A DNA stretch of 64,000 nucleotides from Icerya purchasi (GCA_039619475.1 CM077116.1:252822440-252886439); one strand, 5' to 3'; positions 22,150 to 33,439 are shown, counted from the first letter of the stretch. A program made the numbers and translations. Notes: generated from the letters alone by a model not told the origin.

Positions 22150-23028
22150 TATTGTTTGTTATAATTGTTTATTATATCAATTATTATTAACTTATTATAT
22201 TTCTATATTTAACAAACAGAATGGAAAAATATTCTTTATTATGAGCATTCTTGTTTGCTCCATGACGGAACTGTTGCACATGATCGATGGGAAGAAGTGA
22301 AGGAGTTTAGGGGTCTATATCGCTAGCATTTAATCGTTCCATTATATCAGGCAATGAGTTGTTTGGGAACGATGAAGAGAGTGGAAGACCAGTTCTCTAG
22401 ATGTGGAGAGGAAAGAAAAATTTAACGAATTTACGCTGCTTGTGATAATGTAATCGTATAATGGACGACATCCTTACAAGTTTCATGTACTGAGGGATGG
22501 TGGCGTTCTGTGAGTTCCTAGGATAGCACAGAGGGAAAATTGGTAGATAGAACCCAAAAATTTAATTGAGGAGCAATTTGCTGAAGTCATGAGAGATGAT
22601 TATAGTAATAACTCTAATTAAAAATGCGAACAGGGAAGATAGAAAAACCTAATACGTTTTTTCTCTTTTAGAATGCTGCTATATGAATTATTTCTTATGT
22701 GATTTCTACATGTTCTTCTGGAACTTTCATTAAATAAACAAATTCTACATATTCAAATAACATATTATTTATTGCTCTTTCTTAATTTATGTATAATCTA
22801 TAAAAAAAAAAAAAACTCTTCAGTCTTATTTAACTAGTTGACTACTTTTTATTTGAAAAATTTCTAAAAGAAATATATACATTTCAGGTATATTTAAGTT
22901 TTTTGTTTCAAATGAAACAGATTTCAAATGTTAAAAAATAAAAAAAAAAAAAAAGAAGAGCATAGCTTTTACTGAGAATATTTTTAAAAATTAACAATTA
23001 ACAGAAATAGTTTACATCCAAGAGAGAA
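22150..23028. other. Intron sequence without recognised feature
   Basis: AT-rich, with A-runs at 22801-22814 and 22938-22953 and no coding reading or identified repeat. Confidence 0.4.
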
Positions 23029-24890
23029 TTTTTTTTTTTTTTTTTTACACACCATGTACAGCAACCAGGATAGGAGCGTGCAAGCTAATTTAATAACGGG
23101 TTATATTAAATGGAAGAAACCAATAGATTTTAGGAAAGAGGACATAGAGGAAATTGTATTAAGGTTATCCTGGAGAATGGTAGCAATGTTACTGCTGATG
23201 TTTAGTTTTTGCCGGAGAACGGAATAGGAAGGACATTCTAGTCGGAGATGCTTTACGGTCATGTTCGCATTGCATACGAGACACTGCCTGTGCGCAGTTT
23301 TGTCGAGTATGTGCTTGCGCGTCAGGCTAATGTGCCCTAAACGCAGGCGGCACAAGCCGACCTGCTCCCTGTGGCTATCTGGCTGATGATTCCATGCGCA
23401 TATTTGCTTTTTGATAGAGTATAGATGGGAATTTTCCTCTGATTTATTTATTCAATCCTGTTGCCGTGACTCCAGCAGAAGCTCTTTTAACCAGTTTTTC
23501 ATGTCTTCAAACTGCGTTTTGATGTTCAACGGGGGACAATTTTTAACAGCCTTTTTTGATTCCGCATCCGCTAGTCTGTTTCCGGGAATATCTGCGTGTC
23601 CAGGTATCCAGAGGAACGACGCGATCAGCGCGGGAGAACGTAGGAAATAACTACAAATATCATAAGCAATTCGGTGCATCGATCTTTTCTGTATGCATTG
23701 TAAGGCCCCGAGAGAGTCTGTGCAGATTACTATATTGTTTTTGTTCGCGGTGATTACATATTCGATTGCCAGCCTTATTCCATATAGCTCCGCAGATGTT
23801 GCTGAAAAGGTTGCCGGTAGTGAACAACTATCTACCACGACGGAGTTTTGGATAATAGCACATCTTGCGTGGTTCTGCGATTTTGAAGCATCGGTATAAA
23901 AGAGGTGAATCCTTCTCATTGAGAGTATCTTGTGTACAATGACAAATCTTGATGAGCGGTGTTTAATCGGGGAAATGAGAGCTTGAAAAGGAATTTGCTT
24001 GGAGATATCGTAAAATCTGTTTTGAAGTAGGTAAATTTGACGAGGAGATTGTGTGGAGAAGAAGAACCAGTATGTGATAATTGCGTCTCGTACGTGGGGG
24101 CAGCTCTGAGGCCTCGCACAGTAAACTTGCGATGGGAGTTATGTGAAACGCTCCGATGGATACGCAAATAGCAGTATGCTGAAGGCTGTTGAGTGTTGAA
24201 AGTAGCGCCTTTGATGCTGTTGAGTATAATGGGGCTCCATAGTCGAATTTTGACCGAATCTGTGCTTGCTACACTCGAAGCAACGATATTCGATGAGCTT
24301 CGAACGTTGTGTGCGATAACTTCTTTATGATGTTAAGCTTTTTAACGCACGATTTTTTAAAGTAAGAAATGTGCTGTTTCCATGACAATCTGTTGTTAAG
24401 GACACATCCTAAATATTTTGCTGTCTCCGCTTATGTTATTATTGAGTTGTTAAGGTAAATTTTTATAGAATGATGACAACGCCAAATTTTGCAGAAGTGC
24501 ACGACTTTAGTTTTTTCAGCAGAGTATTTGAATCCACTTTTGTCCGATCATGATGAAAGGTCGTTGATTGCTCCTTGCAGGGTATTCGTTCCAAGCTTGA
24601 TCTTTAAACAACTGGTGAATACAACGAGATCATCGGCAAACATCGATATTTTAACTCCGTAACGTCGTTAATTGCAATACTAAATAAAGTGGGTCCTAAC
24701 ATCGAGCCTTGTGGAATTCCATTCTCTAGTCGTATCGTTCTGAATCTTGAGTTTCCAATTTTTACTCTGTACAGGCGGTCAGCAAGAAAGCTTTTGATAA
24801 ATAGTGGTAGGAATCCGTGAAACTTCCACTTGTGCATGGTTTCCAATACCTTGTGGCTTTACTTAGGTCGATAAAATTGCTATTAGATGG
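23029..24890 (-). pseudogene. 5'-truncated non-LTR retrotransposon: RT, RNase H and C-terminal Cys/His domain
   Basis: Read on the minus strand from 24890: the RT segment GIPQGSMLGPTLFSIAIND, then after a frameshift MFADDLVVF (about 24645), thumb YLGCVLNNRLSW, and FDYGAPLYSTASKA. A complete RNase H follows at 23919-23452: FYTDASKS, TSAELYGIRLAI, VICTDSLGALQCI and FLWIPGHADIPGNRLAD supply the catalytic D, E, D and the late D. The C-terminal domain (RLRLGH, C-x2-C...H-x4-C within CLVCNANMTVKHLRLEC) runs to 23101. The T-run 23029-23046 is the poly(A) tail. The 5' break lies in the RT fingers. The RNase H frame is still open, so insertion is moderately recent. R1/I group by architecture. Confidence 0.85.
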
Positions 24891-25870
24891 AGTAAATTTG
24901 TTTTTAGTTTGTAAATACAAACAAATCATTTTGTTCTGGAATTTTTACTTTTTTTTTTTTTTTTTTTTTTTCTAATTCATTTAAACTATTAGGTTAAATA
25001 TTTTTGATTCGATTCTTTTTATATTGAAAGAGATTTTCATATGGCATGAAAGCGTCTTTTGTTTTTTGTTTAACTAGAAAATTTTGTACTTAGGAGGCAA
25101 GCAGTTACCTCAAGTTCTTAAGAATTTCAACCTTTTCTTTGTTTGAAATTTGTTTCATAAGATTCAAAATTTCAATGTTGAAAGCAAAACGTACCGCTCT
25201 ACGGTTAAATTTAGATTTTCTATGTTTACTTTGAGCCATATAGAAATTTGTCTGATCATCAATAGTTGGTATTCTTTTCTCAATTGTTATTAATTAATTT
25301 TCCTATTACTACACGTTACTGCGAAACCGGGGTAGTATTATTAGCCTAGTAGCTGCTAATATGTTTCGACACTAAACCAGAAAGATTTGTCTCGCGTTCC
25401 AGACTCAAGACACACTCTCAGGTATATAGGTAATTTGAAGTTTAATTAAGTAGGATAGAAATTTGGTAAAGTGAGGACGGCCGGTGAAAAATAATGTCAC
25501 TGGGTGTAGTACATTATGAAAAGTTTAATGCAACGATCTCCAATGCCCCGCCAAAAACGGAAGCATCAATTTTTTGATTACATTGTTACAACTGACATAA
25601 ATATTAATTTAATACATTTTCTTCTATGAACAATTATTTGCCGTAATTTCCTAAAAATATTTTTAAATACACTTAAACTATTAATAATTCTTGAAAAAAT
25701 AATAAAAAAGAAAATTCAGAACTGAAGTCAAAAATTACGCATTAATAACAAAATTTTTATATGTTTACTAATTTACCGCATTTTTGAATAAATATACACA
25801 CCACACACGCACACACATATATGTATGTATGTTTGTGCGTGTTTTTTGTGATTACCATTTTGCGAATTAC
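24891..25870. other. Intron sequence without recognised feature
   Basis: Contains a 22-base T-run (24951-24972), CA-type dinucleotide repeats near 25797-25850 and no coding reading. The T-run could be another minus-strand retroposon tail, but nothing attached to it is recognised. Confidence 0.4.
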
Positions 25871-25902
25871 CTACAGATGAATTTTTAAATTAGTATACTT
25901 AC

Positions 25903-26152
25903 AATATTTTGTTTTTTCTGAAAATTCATTGTACCTTCGTGACAAGGCAACTTTTTCGTCTTCATTTACGTCGCAATTGAAGATAATCCTGTACGGAAAA
26001 TATAATGCTTTTTTTAGCATTTCGAAATAATGTGCGTCATTATTTCTTGGTAAACAGTTTTTGGGAATTTTGTCGAATTTTTCCTCAGTACTAACGAGAA
26101 AAAGTAAACAGGCAGTTATTACGAAAGGATAAAAAAAGAAATTGTTATACAT
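25903..26152 (-). CDS. Exon 1 of a secreted cysteine-rich protein (signal peptide)
   Basis: The ATG at 26152 opens a hydrophobic signal peptide: MYNNFFFYPFVITACLLFLV, likely cleaved near residues 21-24. A charged mature start follows (EEKFDKIPKNCLP), then KKALYFPYRIIFNCDVNEDE and EFSEKTKY. The exon ends one base into a codon at a strong donor, TT|GTAAGTATA (GT at 25902-25901). Splicing to the acceptor at 15491 restores a TGT cysteine codon and gives a 222-residue precursor with eight cysteines after the signal peptide. Reading through the donor gives only ten more residues before a stop. Alternative: exon 1 may splice first to an unrecognised exon inside the intron. No family assignment. Confidence 0.6.
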
Positions 26153-27469
26153 TGCGTGAAAAATACATCAATCGTCGTGTGTAGCACAGGACAAAATTCG
26201 CAGTTCGATTTGTAGAAATATAATTAACGATTACCGAATACCATACTAGTTTATTTTCTGAGTTACTTACTAAAACAAAGCGGTAACAAATGTTCTGCCA
26301 AAAAACAACATATTCCTTGCACCACGTTGATTTGCTCATTTAAATTTTAAATTTACAAATTTCCACAAATATGACCTTGAAAAATTAAGTTCTCATTTTT
26401 TGTGCTTTTTTTTCTTCTTGTTAAATAATACTCTTTGTATCATAAATTCAATCGAGTTTTACGGAACACAGAGTAAAAAATATATAATTAAATTATCAAG
26501 ATCAGAGAATAAATTTTAACCGCAATAGTTAAAGTTACCCGTCTGACACACCATTTTTTGAAATATCGTTATAAATAATGCAAAGTTGGGCGTAATAGAT
26601 TTCATTCTTTTGGGATAATTAGTTACAAAAATTTTTCTTTCAATTGCGATTATTTAATAATCGGTTATACCAAGGGCAGATCCATAGAGACATTTTTGGG
26701 AGGGAAATTATATAATTATGCGAAATCTCTTATAAAACGGCTTGAAGTACTCTGATTAAAGTAGATTCATAAAATGAAGTTCATGAAAGTGACAGCACTG
26801 ACATAAATGTTGAGATAACAAAGAAATGATAATGGTTCACTAGTGTAAATTAGATATTTTGTGCAATCAATGGGGGGAAGTTGGCAATCTTAAAATGTCT
26901 ATGATAAGAAATGGCAATGTGGATTAGATGAATTTTTTTGCATTATTTAATGGTAAAACGACTTTTTTTTTTATATGTAGTATACTTCATCGCACTGATA
27001 TTAAAAATCCAACAAATAATGTTACAGTAACGACGATATAATCTAGGGAAAAAAATAAAAATGAAAAATTACAATTAAAATTGAAGAATATACATATATA
27101 TTTATGAAATTGCTTAAAATTAGGATTGCAGAGTTGAGATAGTGTAATTCAAAATAATTAGATCACAAGAAGTAGCTAAATATAATGAATTATGCTAATT
27201 GCGTAAACTAAAAATTAAAATGTAATTTAAATAGAGATATTCGATACATTTCTATTTTCTGGAAACAATAATTTAATAGGAGCAAAATGAAGGCGTGATT
27301 ATGAAAACAAAAAATCTGAAATATGTAAACTATGAATTTCAAAATTTAAAAAAATTAATTGGGCTCGTCAACCAAGAATCTTCGTCCAGAAACAGTTAGT
27401 GAAAAAGGAAAGTTATATAATAAGACGAACATATATCGTTAATAGGAAGGTAACAATGTGGAGGGATAA
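26153..27469. other. Upstream region of the two-exon gene, no recognised gene
   Basis: It presumably contains the promoter of the minus-strand gene, but no clear TATA/initiator pair can be singled out in this AT-rich sequence. No other coding evidence. Confidence 0.35.
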
Positions 27470-27734
27470 TAAGTGTAGAAAGAAACGGCAGGATATAACC
27501 GACACCCAAGCCTAAGCAAGCGGGAGTTACCGAAAGAGCCGGCACTCAAAAAACACGTGATCGGAGTCGCAAACAACCGCATCATTTGTATAGAAAGGAC
27601 AACATGGTGAAGGAATTAATTAAAGAATATTTTATCATCCTGTTTGTTAGTAACTATAGTATAAAAAAATAAATGCTAAAATAACAAACAAATACGTAAT
27701 TAACAAAATTAATATAAGAATATCAAACTTGTTA

Positions 27735-27775
27735 TCTTAGGAACGTTTTCGGGCATAACCCATCTTCAGCTAAAA
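27735..27775 (-). ncRNA. Hammerhead ribozyme motif, copy 2 left arm (mirror)
   Basis: Inverted partner of 28061-28101, identical on the minus strand. Confidence 0.7.
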
Positions 27776-28060
27776 TATAATCGAACTAAATTAAAAACAT
27801 AGTGTAACCGTGAACATAATTTAAAACTTCACTTTGAAGCTAAAATAAAATTAAATTAAAAATAAATTAAAATGAAAATAACATGAAACATAGCACACAT
27901 GTGAATTGAACTACAGAGACTGTAGTTCAATTCACATGTGTGCTATGTTTCATGTTATTTTCATTTTAATTTATTTTTAATTTAATTTTATTTTAGCTTC
28001 AAAGTGAAGTTTTAAATTATGTTCACGGTTACACTATGTTTTTAATTTAGTTCGATTATA

Positions 28061-28101
28061 TTTTAGCTGAAGATGGGTTATGCCCGAAAACGTTCCTAAG
28101 A
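28061..28101 (+). ncRNA. Hammerhead ribozyme motif, type I, copy 2 right arm
   Basis: Stem I TTTTAG (28061-28066) pairs over six positions with CTAAGA (28096-28101), including one G-U. Then CTGAAGA (28067-28073), stem-loop II with GGG/CCC (28075-28085), GAA (28086-28088), short stem III (28089-28094) and H17 = C28095, the preferred cleavage nucleotide. Position N7 is A here and T in the other copies, exactly the base a hammerhead core leaves free. Confidence 0.75.
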
Positions 28102-28859
28102 TAACAAGTTTGATATTCTTATATTAATTTTGTTAATTACGTATTTGTTTGTTATTTTAGCATTTATTTTTTTATACTATGGTGAAGGAATGATTAAAAA
28201 GCAAGTGCACAATGGCGACAACAACAAAGCGAGAAAGCAAATGAAACAGAAGGAATCACGGATTGGAAGGAAGACTAGGTTGAGCAGACAAATAAAAAGA
28301 GTGACTATTAGAAAAGGAGGAAGTGTATACATCCGACCAAAAATTGAAATGGAAATTTTTACACAACGGCAAGAGATTAGAAGATGGAACTTTTTTTTGA
28401 AAAAGAAGAAAAAAGAAGTAGCAACCCGAGCCAAAACACCAGCCGTCTCATTACCAGAGATTCCAGAATGGTCAAGAACCCACAGCAAGTCAATATAGAT
28501 CCTATGGAGAGAGAGAGAGAGTCCGAATGATAGTATACGGAGAATAAATAAGTCACAGGAATGATGAGGAAGAGGAGAGGAGATGACCTAAAGAGCATTC
28601 ATGAAGTCGGAAATGATCAGAAATTGAAAGGAAAAACGATTAGAGTAGATAAAAATAATACAACGTAAAATAGCCATCAGCTCGGCCTTCAGCAAGTTTA
28701 ACCGTTCAGTAGTGGAGGAAGAAAGATATTTGATATGTTCGGAGAAGGTCGGACGACTATCGAGAAAGATACCGAGATAACAGAAGCAATTAACACGAGC
28801 AAAAGCTGTACTATTTAAGGACAGATTAACAGAAGCAGATTACTTATGGCGACTTCATC

Positions 28860-30020
28860 TACTCATTTCTTTTTGAATAAGGTGGCCGTGCATCTTTAAT
28901 TTAATTACAATGTTATATTTTTAAAATGTATATCTTTGTTAAATCGGATGTAATTTCTCCGAGTATATTAATGGTTGATAGAATAATGTATCACATAATG
29001 AGAAGAGACACATCAGTCCAAATAATTGTAGATGAGACATGTGATATAATGGATAAAAAAATGGTGAAATTGTTTAACATTGCAACTTCAACTATTTCTA
29101 TGCTTTCTAGCATTATTACTGGGTGTTTTTCCTTATTTGTATTTTCTTGGACGTAGTAAAGAAAGTGTTGTAATTATGAAAAATGTTTAATGCCGCATTT
29201 CAATAAATATTTTGACCATCCCTAATTACTTTCTCATACGGATGAAAGAAAGTACTCTATATTCACGTAGTATTTTCGATCTCACATTTCAACGGAAATA
29301 TCTACTTTGATCAGCACTTTTAAGTCGTTTTTCGTGACGTGTATATGTAGAGGTACGAAAACGACTAGTCGCAGGAAGTTGAAATTTTGAATTTAGGACT
29401 AAAACATCTAGTTGTGTACAACCTCCCTTTTTGGTTACGATCTGTTGAGCGAAAAAGACACTTCTTTTGTTGGAGGTTTTTTGTGCACTTTTTTCTCATA
29501 ACTCAAAAACAGGTAACCATAGAAAGTGTGCACTCGATATTGTTATAACATCTGACTGTATACTGCCGATTTCGGTTATATAATCGATTGGGCCAAGGGT
29601 CCACCACTTCTCTTAGAGAGTTTTGTGGAATTTTTCTCATAACTCAAAAACAGGTAGCCGTAGAAACTCGAAATTGTTAACTCAGGATTTTTATAACATT
29701 TATTTACTACTCGTTCGTTTAAATGTTTAGTTCTGCAAAGAAGTCATGTATCATTGACATCAAATTTTTTATTTATTGTTATTAAATACCGTCCAACACT
29801 ATCTATTTGAACTTTAATTTAAGCATTTAATTAAATAATTTGATGCATTCAGTGATTTTGTTTAACCTCTACTCTCGAGCCAATTACTCTTTACTGTTAC
29901 TTTTTTATTTTTTATTTGTGTAAATATCACAATTTATTCTTCGTTTAAGCTACATTATGAAATGTTAATTTTTTAACGTAACACTTTACATTAGCAAAAT
30001 TACAGTTTGGACTTCTGTTG
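28860..30020. other. Unclassified repeat-like sequence between two opposed LINE copies
   Basis: A 20-base or longer sequence containing CTCATAACTCAAAAACAGGTA is repeated at about 29499 and 29638 with similar flanks, giving a direct repeat with a period near 140 bases. The open frame at 28926-29156 has no motif. This is probably an unrecognised old mobile element. Confidence 0.45.
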
Positions 30021-30024
30021 AGCC

Positions 30025-32325
30025 GGTTACACCCATTTATAAAGTCTATCAATCCAGCGTATTGCATCTAATACTTGTTTGGTGGCTAGAGCATAATAAT
30101 GTACTTCCTAGCAATATGTTTGGCTTTCGGCCTGGTATTGGTCCTTCCGACCGTATTAGTCTTTTTATCTCCCATATCTACCAATCCTTTATCCTAAAAA
30201 AATTATACTTTGGCTTCCTTCATCGATGTATCCTGTGCTTTTGATAATGTCCATCTACCCATTCTAAAAGATATGATGATAGCAATTAACGTTCCATTGC
30301 ACTTCACTTCCCTTATTATCAATCTCATGCAGAATCGTTCTATCCACCTCTCTGCTCCTTCTTTTGAAACTTCAAGAATGGTTTTTCGAGGTCTTCCTCA
30401 AGGTTCCTCCCTCAGTCCTACTCTTTTCAACATATACAATATTAGTGTGGCTTCTCTTCCTCTAAATTCTTCGTCTTTATTCTTTGCTGATGACATCCTA
30501 CTTTATGTCTCATCTCATGATATTATATCAGCCATTGAGGAACTTAATTCGTCTCTTTCCGTGTTGGATCATTCCCTTTCCTCAATTAATCTTTCTATTT
30601 CTCTTACTAAATCTTGTTATGCCGTATTTACTCTGCGACCTTATAATCCTGCTTCTGTCTATCTATCCCTAGAAAATACACTCCTTTCTCGTTTTAATTG
30701 TTTCTGTTATCTTGGTATTTTCCTTGACAGTCGGTTATCCTTCTCCGAACACATCAAGTGTCTTTCCTCTTCAGTAACCAAAAGACTAAACCTGCTGAAG
30801 GCCTTATCTCCAACCAAATGGGGTTTTGATCCTTATGTCCTTATTTCTCTATATAAATCTATCATCCGCTCAAAATTTGATTACTGTTCATTTCTCTATG
30901 GTTGTGCCTCTAAGTCCCGACTCTCTAAATTGGATGTAATCCAAAACTCTTTCCTTCGTCTCTGTCTTGGTGCTTTTAAATATTCTCCAGTTCCAGCAGT
31001 CCTTGCCGAATCGAATACACCACCCCTTTCTATTCGAAGATCTTATTTGGGCTATCGTTTTCTTACTAAGCGTCTCCCACTCACTTCCTCTACTCTTATC
31101 CATTCCTATCTTTCCATTTCTAGGAACTGACGTTTTTTACCTAGGAAAATTCCTATTCTATCTCTCATTTCTCTTCGGCTCAGTTCGTTTTGTCTTCACG
31201 TAATGTCTTTTGTCAATCTCCCTTATTTCACTTTTAATTTCGCTGATTTCTGCCATCTTCCAAATATGTTTACTGTTCCTACGCTCTCTCCGCAGGCCCT
31301 AATCAGACAGGAATTACACAGTTTTATCAATTCTGATTTTCCCTCGCATGCAACCATGTTTACAGATGGCTCGAAGAAGCCGGATGGGGTCGATGCTTCT
31401 TTTATCCTCCCAGATTTCGGCTTTTCAGAATCTTTCCGCTTGCCTCCGTTTTGCTCCATATTCACAGCCGAATTGATGGCTATCTTACGTTCCATTATTT
31501 TCATTTCCTCTAATCACATTTCTTCCAAATTCTTGATTATATCGGACTCCATGACCGACCTTCAGGCCATTTGCTCTCCCCTTCCTGATTATTCCTGTAA
31601 TTATATTATACTCCGCATACGCTCCCTTATCCATGTTCTTTCTTACCTTCATTCCATTCAAATTGATTTGCTGTGGGTTCCTAGCCATTCGGGCATCTGC
31701 GGTAATGAAGCGGCGGACTCATTGGCTCGCGTTGCTGCCTATTCTCAGTTCTTTTTTAAAAAAGTCCCTTCGTCTAATCTCCTTCCGCTGTGCAAAGGTT
31801 TCCATCTCAGACTTTGTTATCGGATGTATACATTTCCTCTTTCTCTAACAATCGTTCTTTCTATCTATCTGTCCAACCTAGTCTTCCTGCCAATCCGTGG
31901 TTCTCTTCGTTTCCTTCACTTCGTCGTTCTGTTGTTGTCTCCTTTATTCGCCTGCGCTCTTAAGTAATACTTCATTATCTTTCTCCCGTTTTCGTTTTTC
32001 GTTGGTTGCCTCTCCATATTGTCCTCTCCACTCGAACGAAGAGCATATTTGCGATGCGGACCATGTTTTCTTTGAATGCTCATCTCTTTCTTTTGAGTGC
32101 TCGGCTTTCTATTTCAGTTTGCTTAGACTTGGTCTTCCTACTCCATATTGCGCCTTTTCTGTTCTATGCCTTCCCTCTCCACAGATTGTTCCTTTCTCCT
32201 AACAATATCTGACCGTATCAAGATATAAGTGATTCCTTCCTAATCTAATTGTTTCTAAGTAAAGGTCCCTGGTTGACAAGTCTAAAAAAAAAAAAAGAAA
32301 AAAAAAAGAAAACAAAAATAAAACG
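30025..32325 (+). pseudogene. Best-preserved family A non-LTR copy: RT, RNase H, C-terminal domain, poly(A)
   Basis: Starts inside the RT fingers (NMFGFRPGIGPSDRISLFI). After a frameshift near 30220 comes a 306-codon frame carrying DVSCAFDNVHLPIL, FRGLPQGSSLSPTLFNIY, FFADDILLYVS (catalytic Asp pair), YLGIFLDSRLSF and FDYCSFLYGCASKSRLSKLD. After a second break a 254-codon frame (31203-31967) holds a full RNase H: MFTDGSKKPDG, FTAELMAILRSI, ISDSMTDLQAI and LLWVPSHSGICGNEAADSLA. A frameshift leads to the Cys/His tail CDADHVFFEC and finally A-rich sequence 32284-32325. Catalytic residues of both enzymes are intact; only frames and the 5' end are lost. Confidence 0.9.
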
Positions 32326-32699
32326 AGAATCAGTTGCAATGACAACGAACAGGCGAATAATCTGGTCGTTATAACAACCGGTTTGCCGTTATATCAAATG
32401 ACGTACATTGATTTTTTAATGCTTAAGCTTTATTGTTATTGGAGAATTGCCGCCCGTTATAAAATTTTCATGAAAAATTTTGCGGATTTTTTTTTTTTTT
32501 CAAACAAATATAGCAATTATTTTCTTTACGCAAAAAAGAGAGATTCATCCGTTTCAAAATGCCGCTCCTGGCTAGAAGAATTCCTCTATAATCTATATCA
32601 CAGAAATTCCCGTCTACCATTCTGCTTACTTCGCAAAATCGTACGGTACAAATCTCATAAATTTTAACATTCATCCGCTCGTTCCCGTATCTTGCAGTC

Positions 32700-33431
32700 C
32701 TCTCTCCAGTTCAACCAAGCATTGTTTTGACAACATCGCTAGAAATATGTATCCCAATCATATCGAAGTATTCACTCATGGTGCTAAGTCTTGTGGGTTC
32801 TGACGGCTCAGGGGTTTATGCTTCCCCGGAGGCATCTATATTCATTGCGCAGCTATTGGCCATTGATAAAGCCTGCGATTTTATTCTGAACGTTATTTTG
32901 TTGCTCACGGGAAGTTTAGAGTTAACAGTGATAGTTAAAACGCGCCTTTAGTCATATTGACTGAATTGAATACAGTGTCGCAGACCGCCGGTAAGTATTA
33001 TAATATCGCCCAGCCCTCAATTCCTTCCACACTGTGGTCCTTTCCAAAAGGATTTCGGCTCGTTCTGTACATAGTTCGTCACTGTTATATGCAGATTGGA
33101 AATGGGGAATTCCCGCATAGCTTTGAATTTCTATGATTCTCCGGGGTGTAATAGTGAACGTGTTCGTACCGATTTCGTGAACGATGTTAATCATTTGTTA
33201 TTTCGTTATGATAAATTTGAGAGTGATAAGTTTATGTTTTTGGAAGAAGTAATTGCTGGGAACATCTTTCCCCCATATACGCTGCATCATCTTTTATGTT
33301 GTAGAGAGGCCGCCTTATTTACAGTACTTAAATTTATTGTAAAAAATATAATCTTGCCGTAACCTTTTGTAGTTCCATCTGCTAGTCGGTGACCAAATGG
33401 TTCTTCGCCAAGCCAAAAGAAAAAAAAAAAA
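32700..33431 (+). pseudogene. Internally deleted non-LTR 3' fragment (RNase H start plus C-terminus)
   Basis: An RNase H beginning reads EVFTHGAKSCG (the catalytic Asp of FTDGS replaced by His) and, after a shift, EASIFIAQLLAIDKACDFI. The Glu of the second motif also appears lost. An internal deletion then joins to a C-terminal stretch, VNDVNHLLFRYDKFESDKF...FLEEVIAG...LKFIVKN, typical of the LINE C-terminus. The A-run 33420-33431 is its tail. A different lineage from the neighbouring family A copy. Confidence 0.6.
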
Positions 33432-33439
33432 GAGTTCAA

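Larger units (their letters stand above)
15491..25902 (-). other. Proposed 10.4-kb intron filled with mobile elements
   Basis: A GTAAGTAT donor at 25902 and a TTTTAAACAG acceptor at 15491 join the two exons in phase 1. Within the intron lie a hammerhead palindrome (16.6-16.8 kb), an LTR element (16.9-21.5 kb), an RNase H fragment, a third hammerhead remnant (22.1 kb) and a LINE fragment (23.0-24.9 kb). Stretches 15.5-16.5 kb and 24.9-25.9 kb contain nothing recognised. Further small exons inside the intron cannot be excluded. Confidence 0.5.
27617..28178 (+). mobile_element. Palindromic Penelope-like terminal element, copy 2, with target-site duplication
   Basis: Inserted into the LINE copy. 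ATGGTGAAGGAAT occurs on both sides (27604-27616 and 28179-28191), and the similarity extends about seven bases further with one mismatch, giving a 13-20 bp target-site duplication. The insert begins with a ~30-base asymmetric head containing CATCCTGTTTGTTA. Then comes a near-perfect palindrome, arms 27656-27916 and 27920-28180 (261 bp each) around AGA. Each arm has a hammerhead motif. Duplication length and ribozyme both fit a Penelope-like element; no protein is encoded. Confidence 0.75.
27470..28850 (-). pseudogene. Non-LTR retrotransposon family A copy, split by a palindromic insertion
   Basis: On the minus strand from 28850: RT thumb NCFCYLGIFLDSRPTFSEHI, then (after an internal deletion near 28690) RNase H AELMAILRCIIFI, FLIISDF and LLWVLDHSGISGNETAG. 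Beyond the insertion at 27617-28178 the reading resumes with a Cys/His-type tail equivalent to CDADHVFFEC of the 31-kb copy (here CDSDHVFFEC). The residues closely match the 30.0-32.3 kb copy, which has the opposite orientation. Stops and frameshifts make it non-coding. Confidence 0.8.

Noticed and set aside
16564..28191. A full Penelope-like element with RT and GIY-YIG endonuclease
   Set aside because: No such reading exists in any frame around the three hammerhead copies; only terminal-repeat-type sequence is present.
28130..28498. 122-codon basic plus-strand frame
   Set aside because: Antisense of the minus-strand LINE RNase H tail, running into the palindrome arm; the Lys/Arg richness mirrors the pyrimidine-rich LINE strand.
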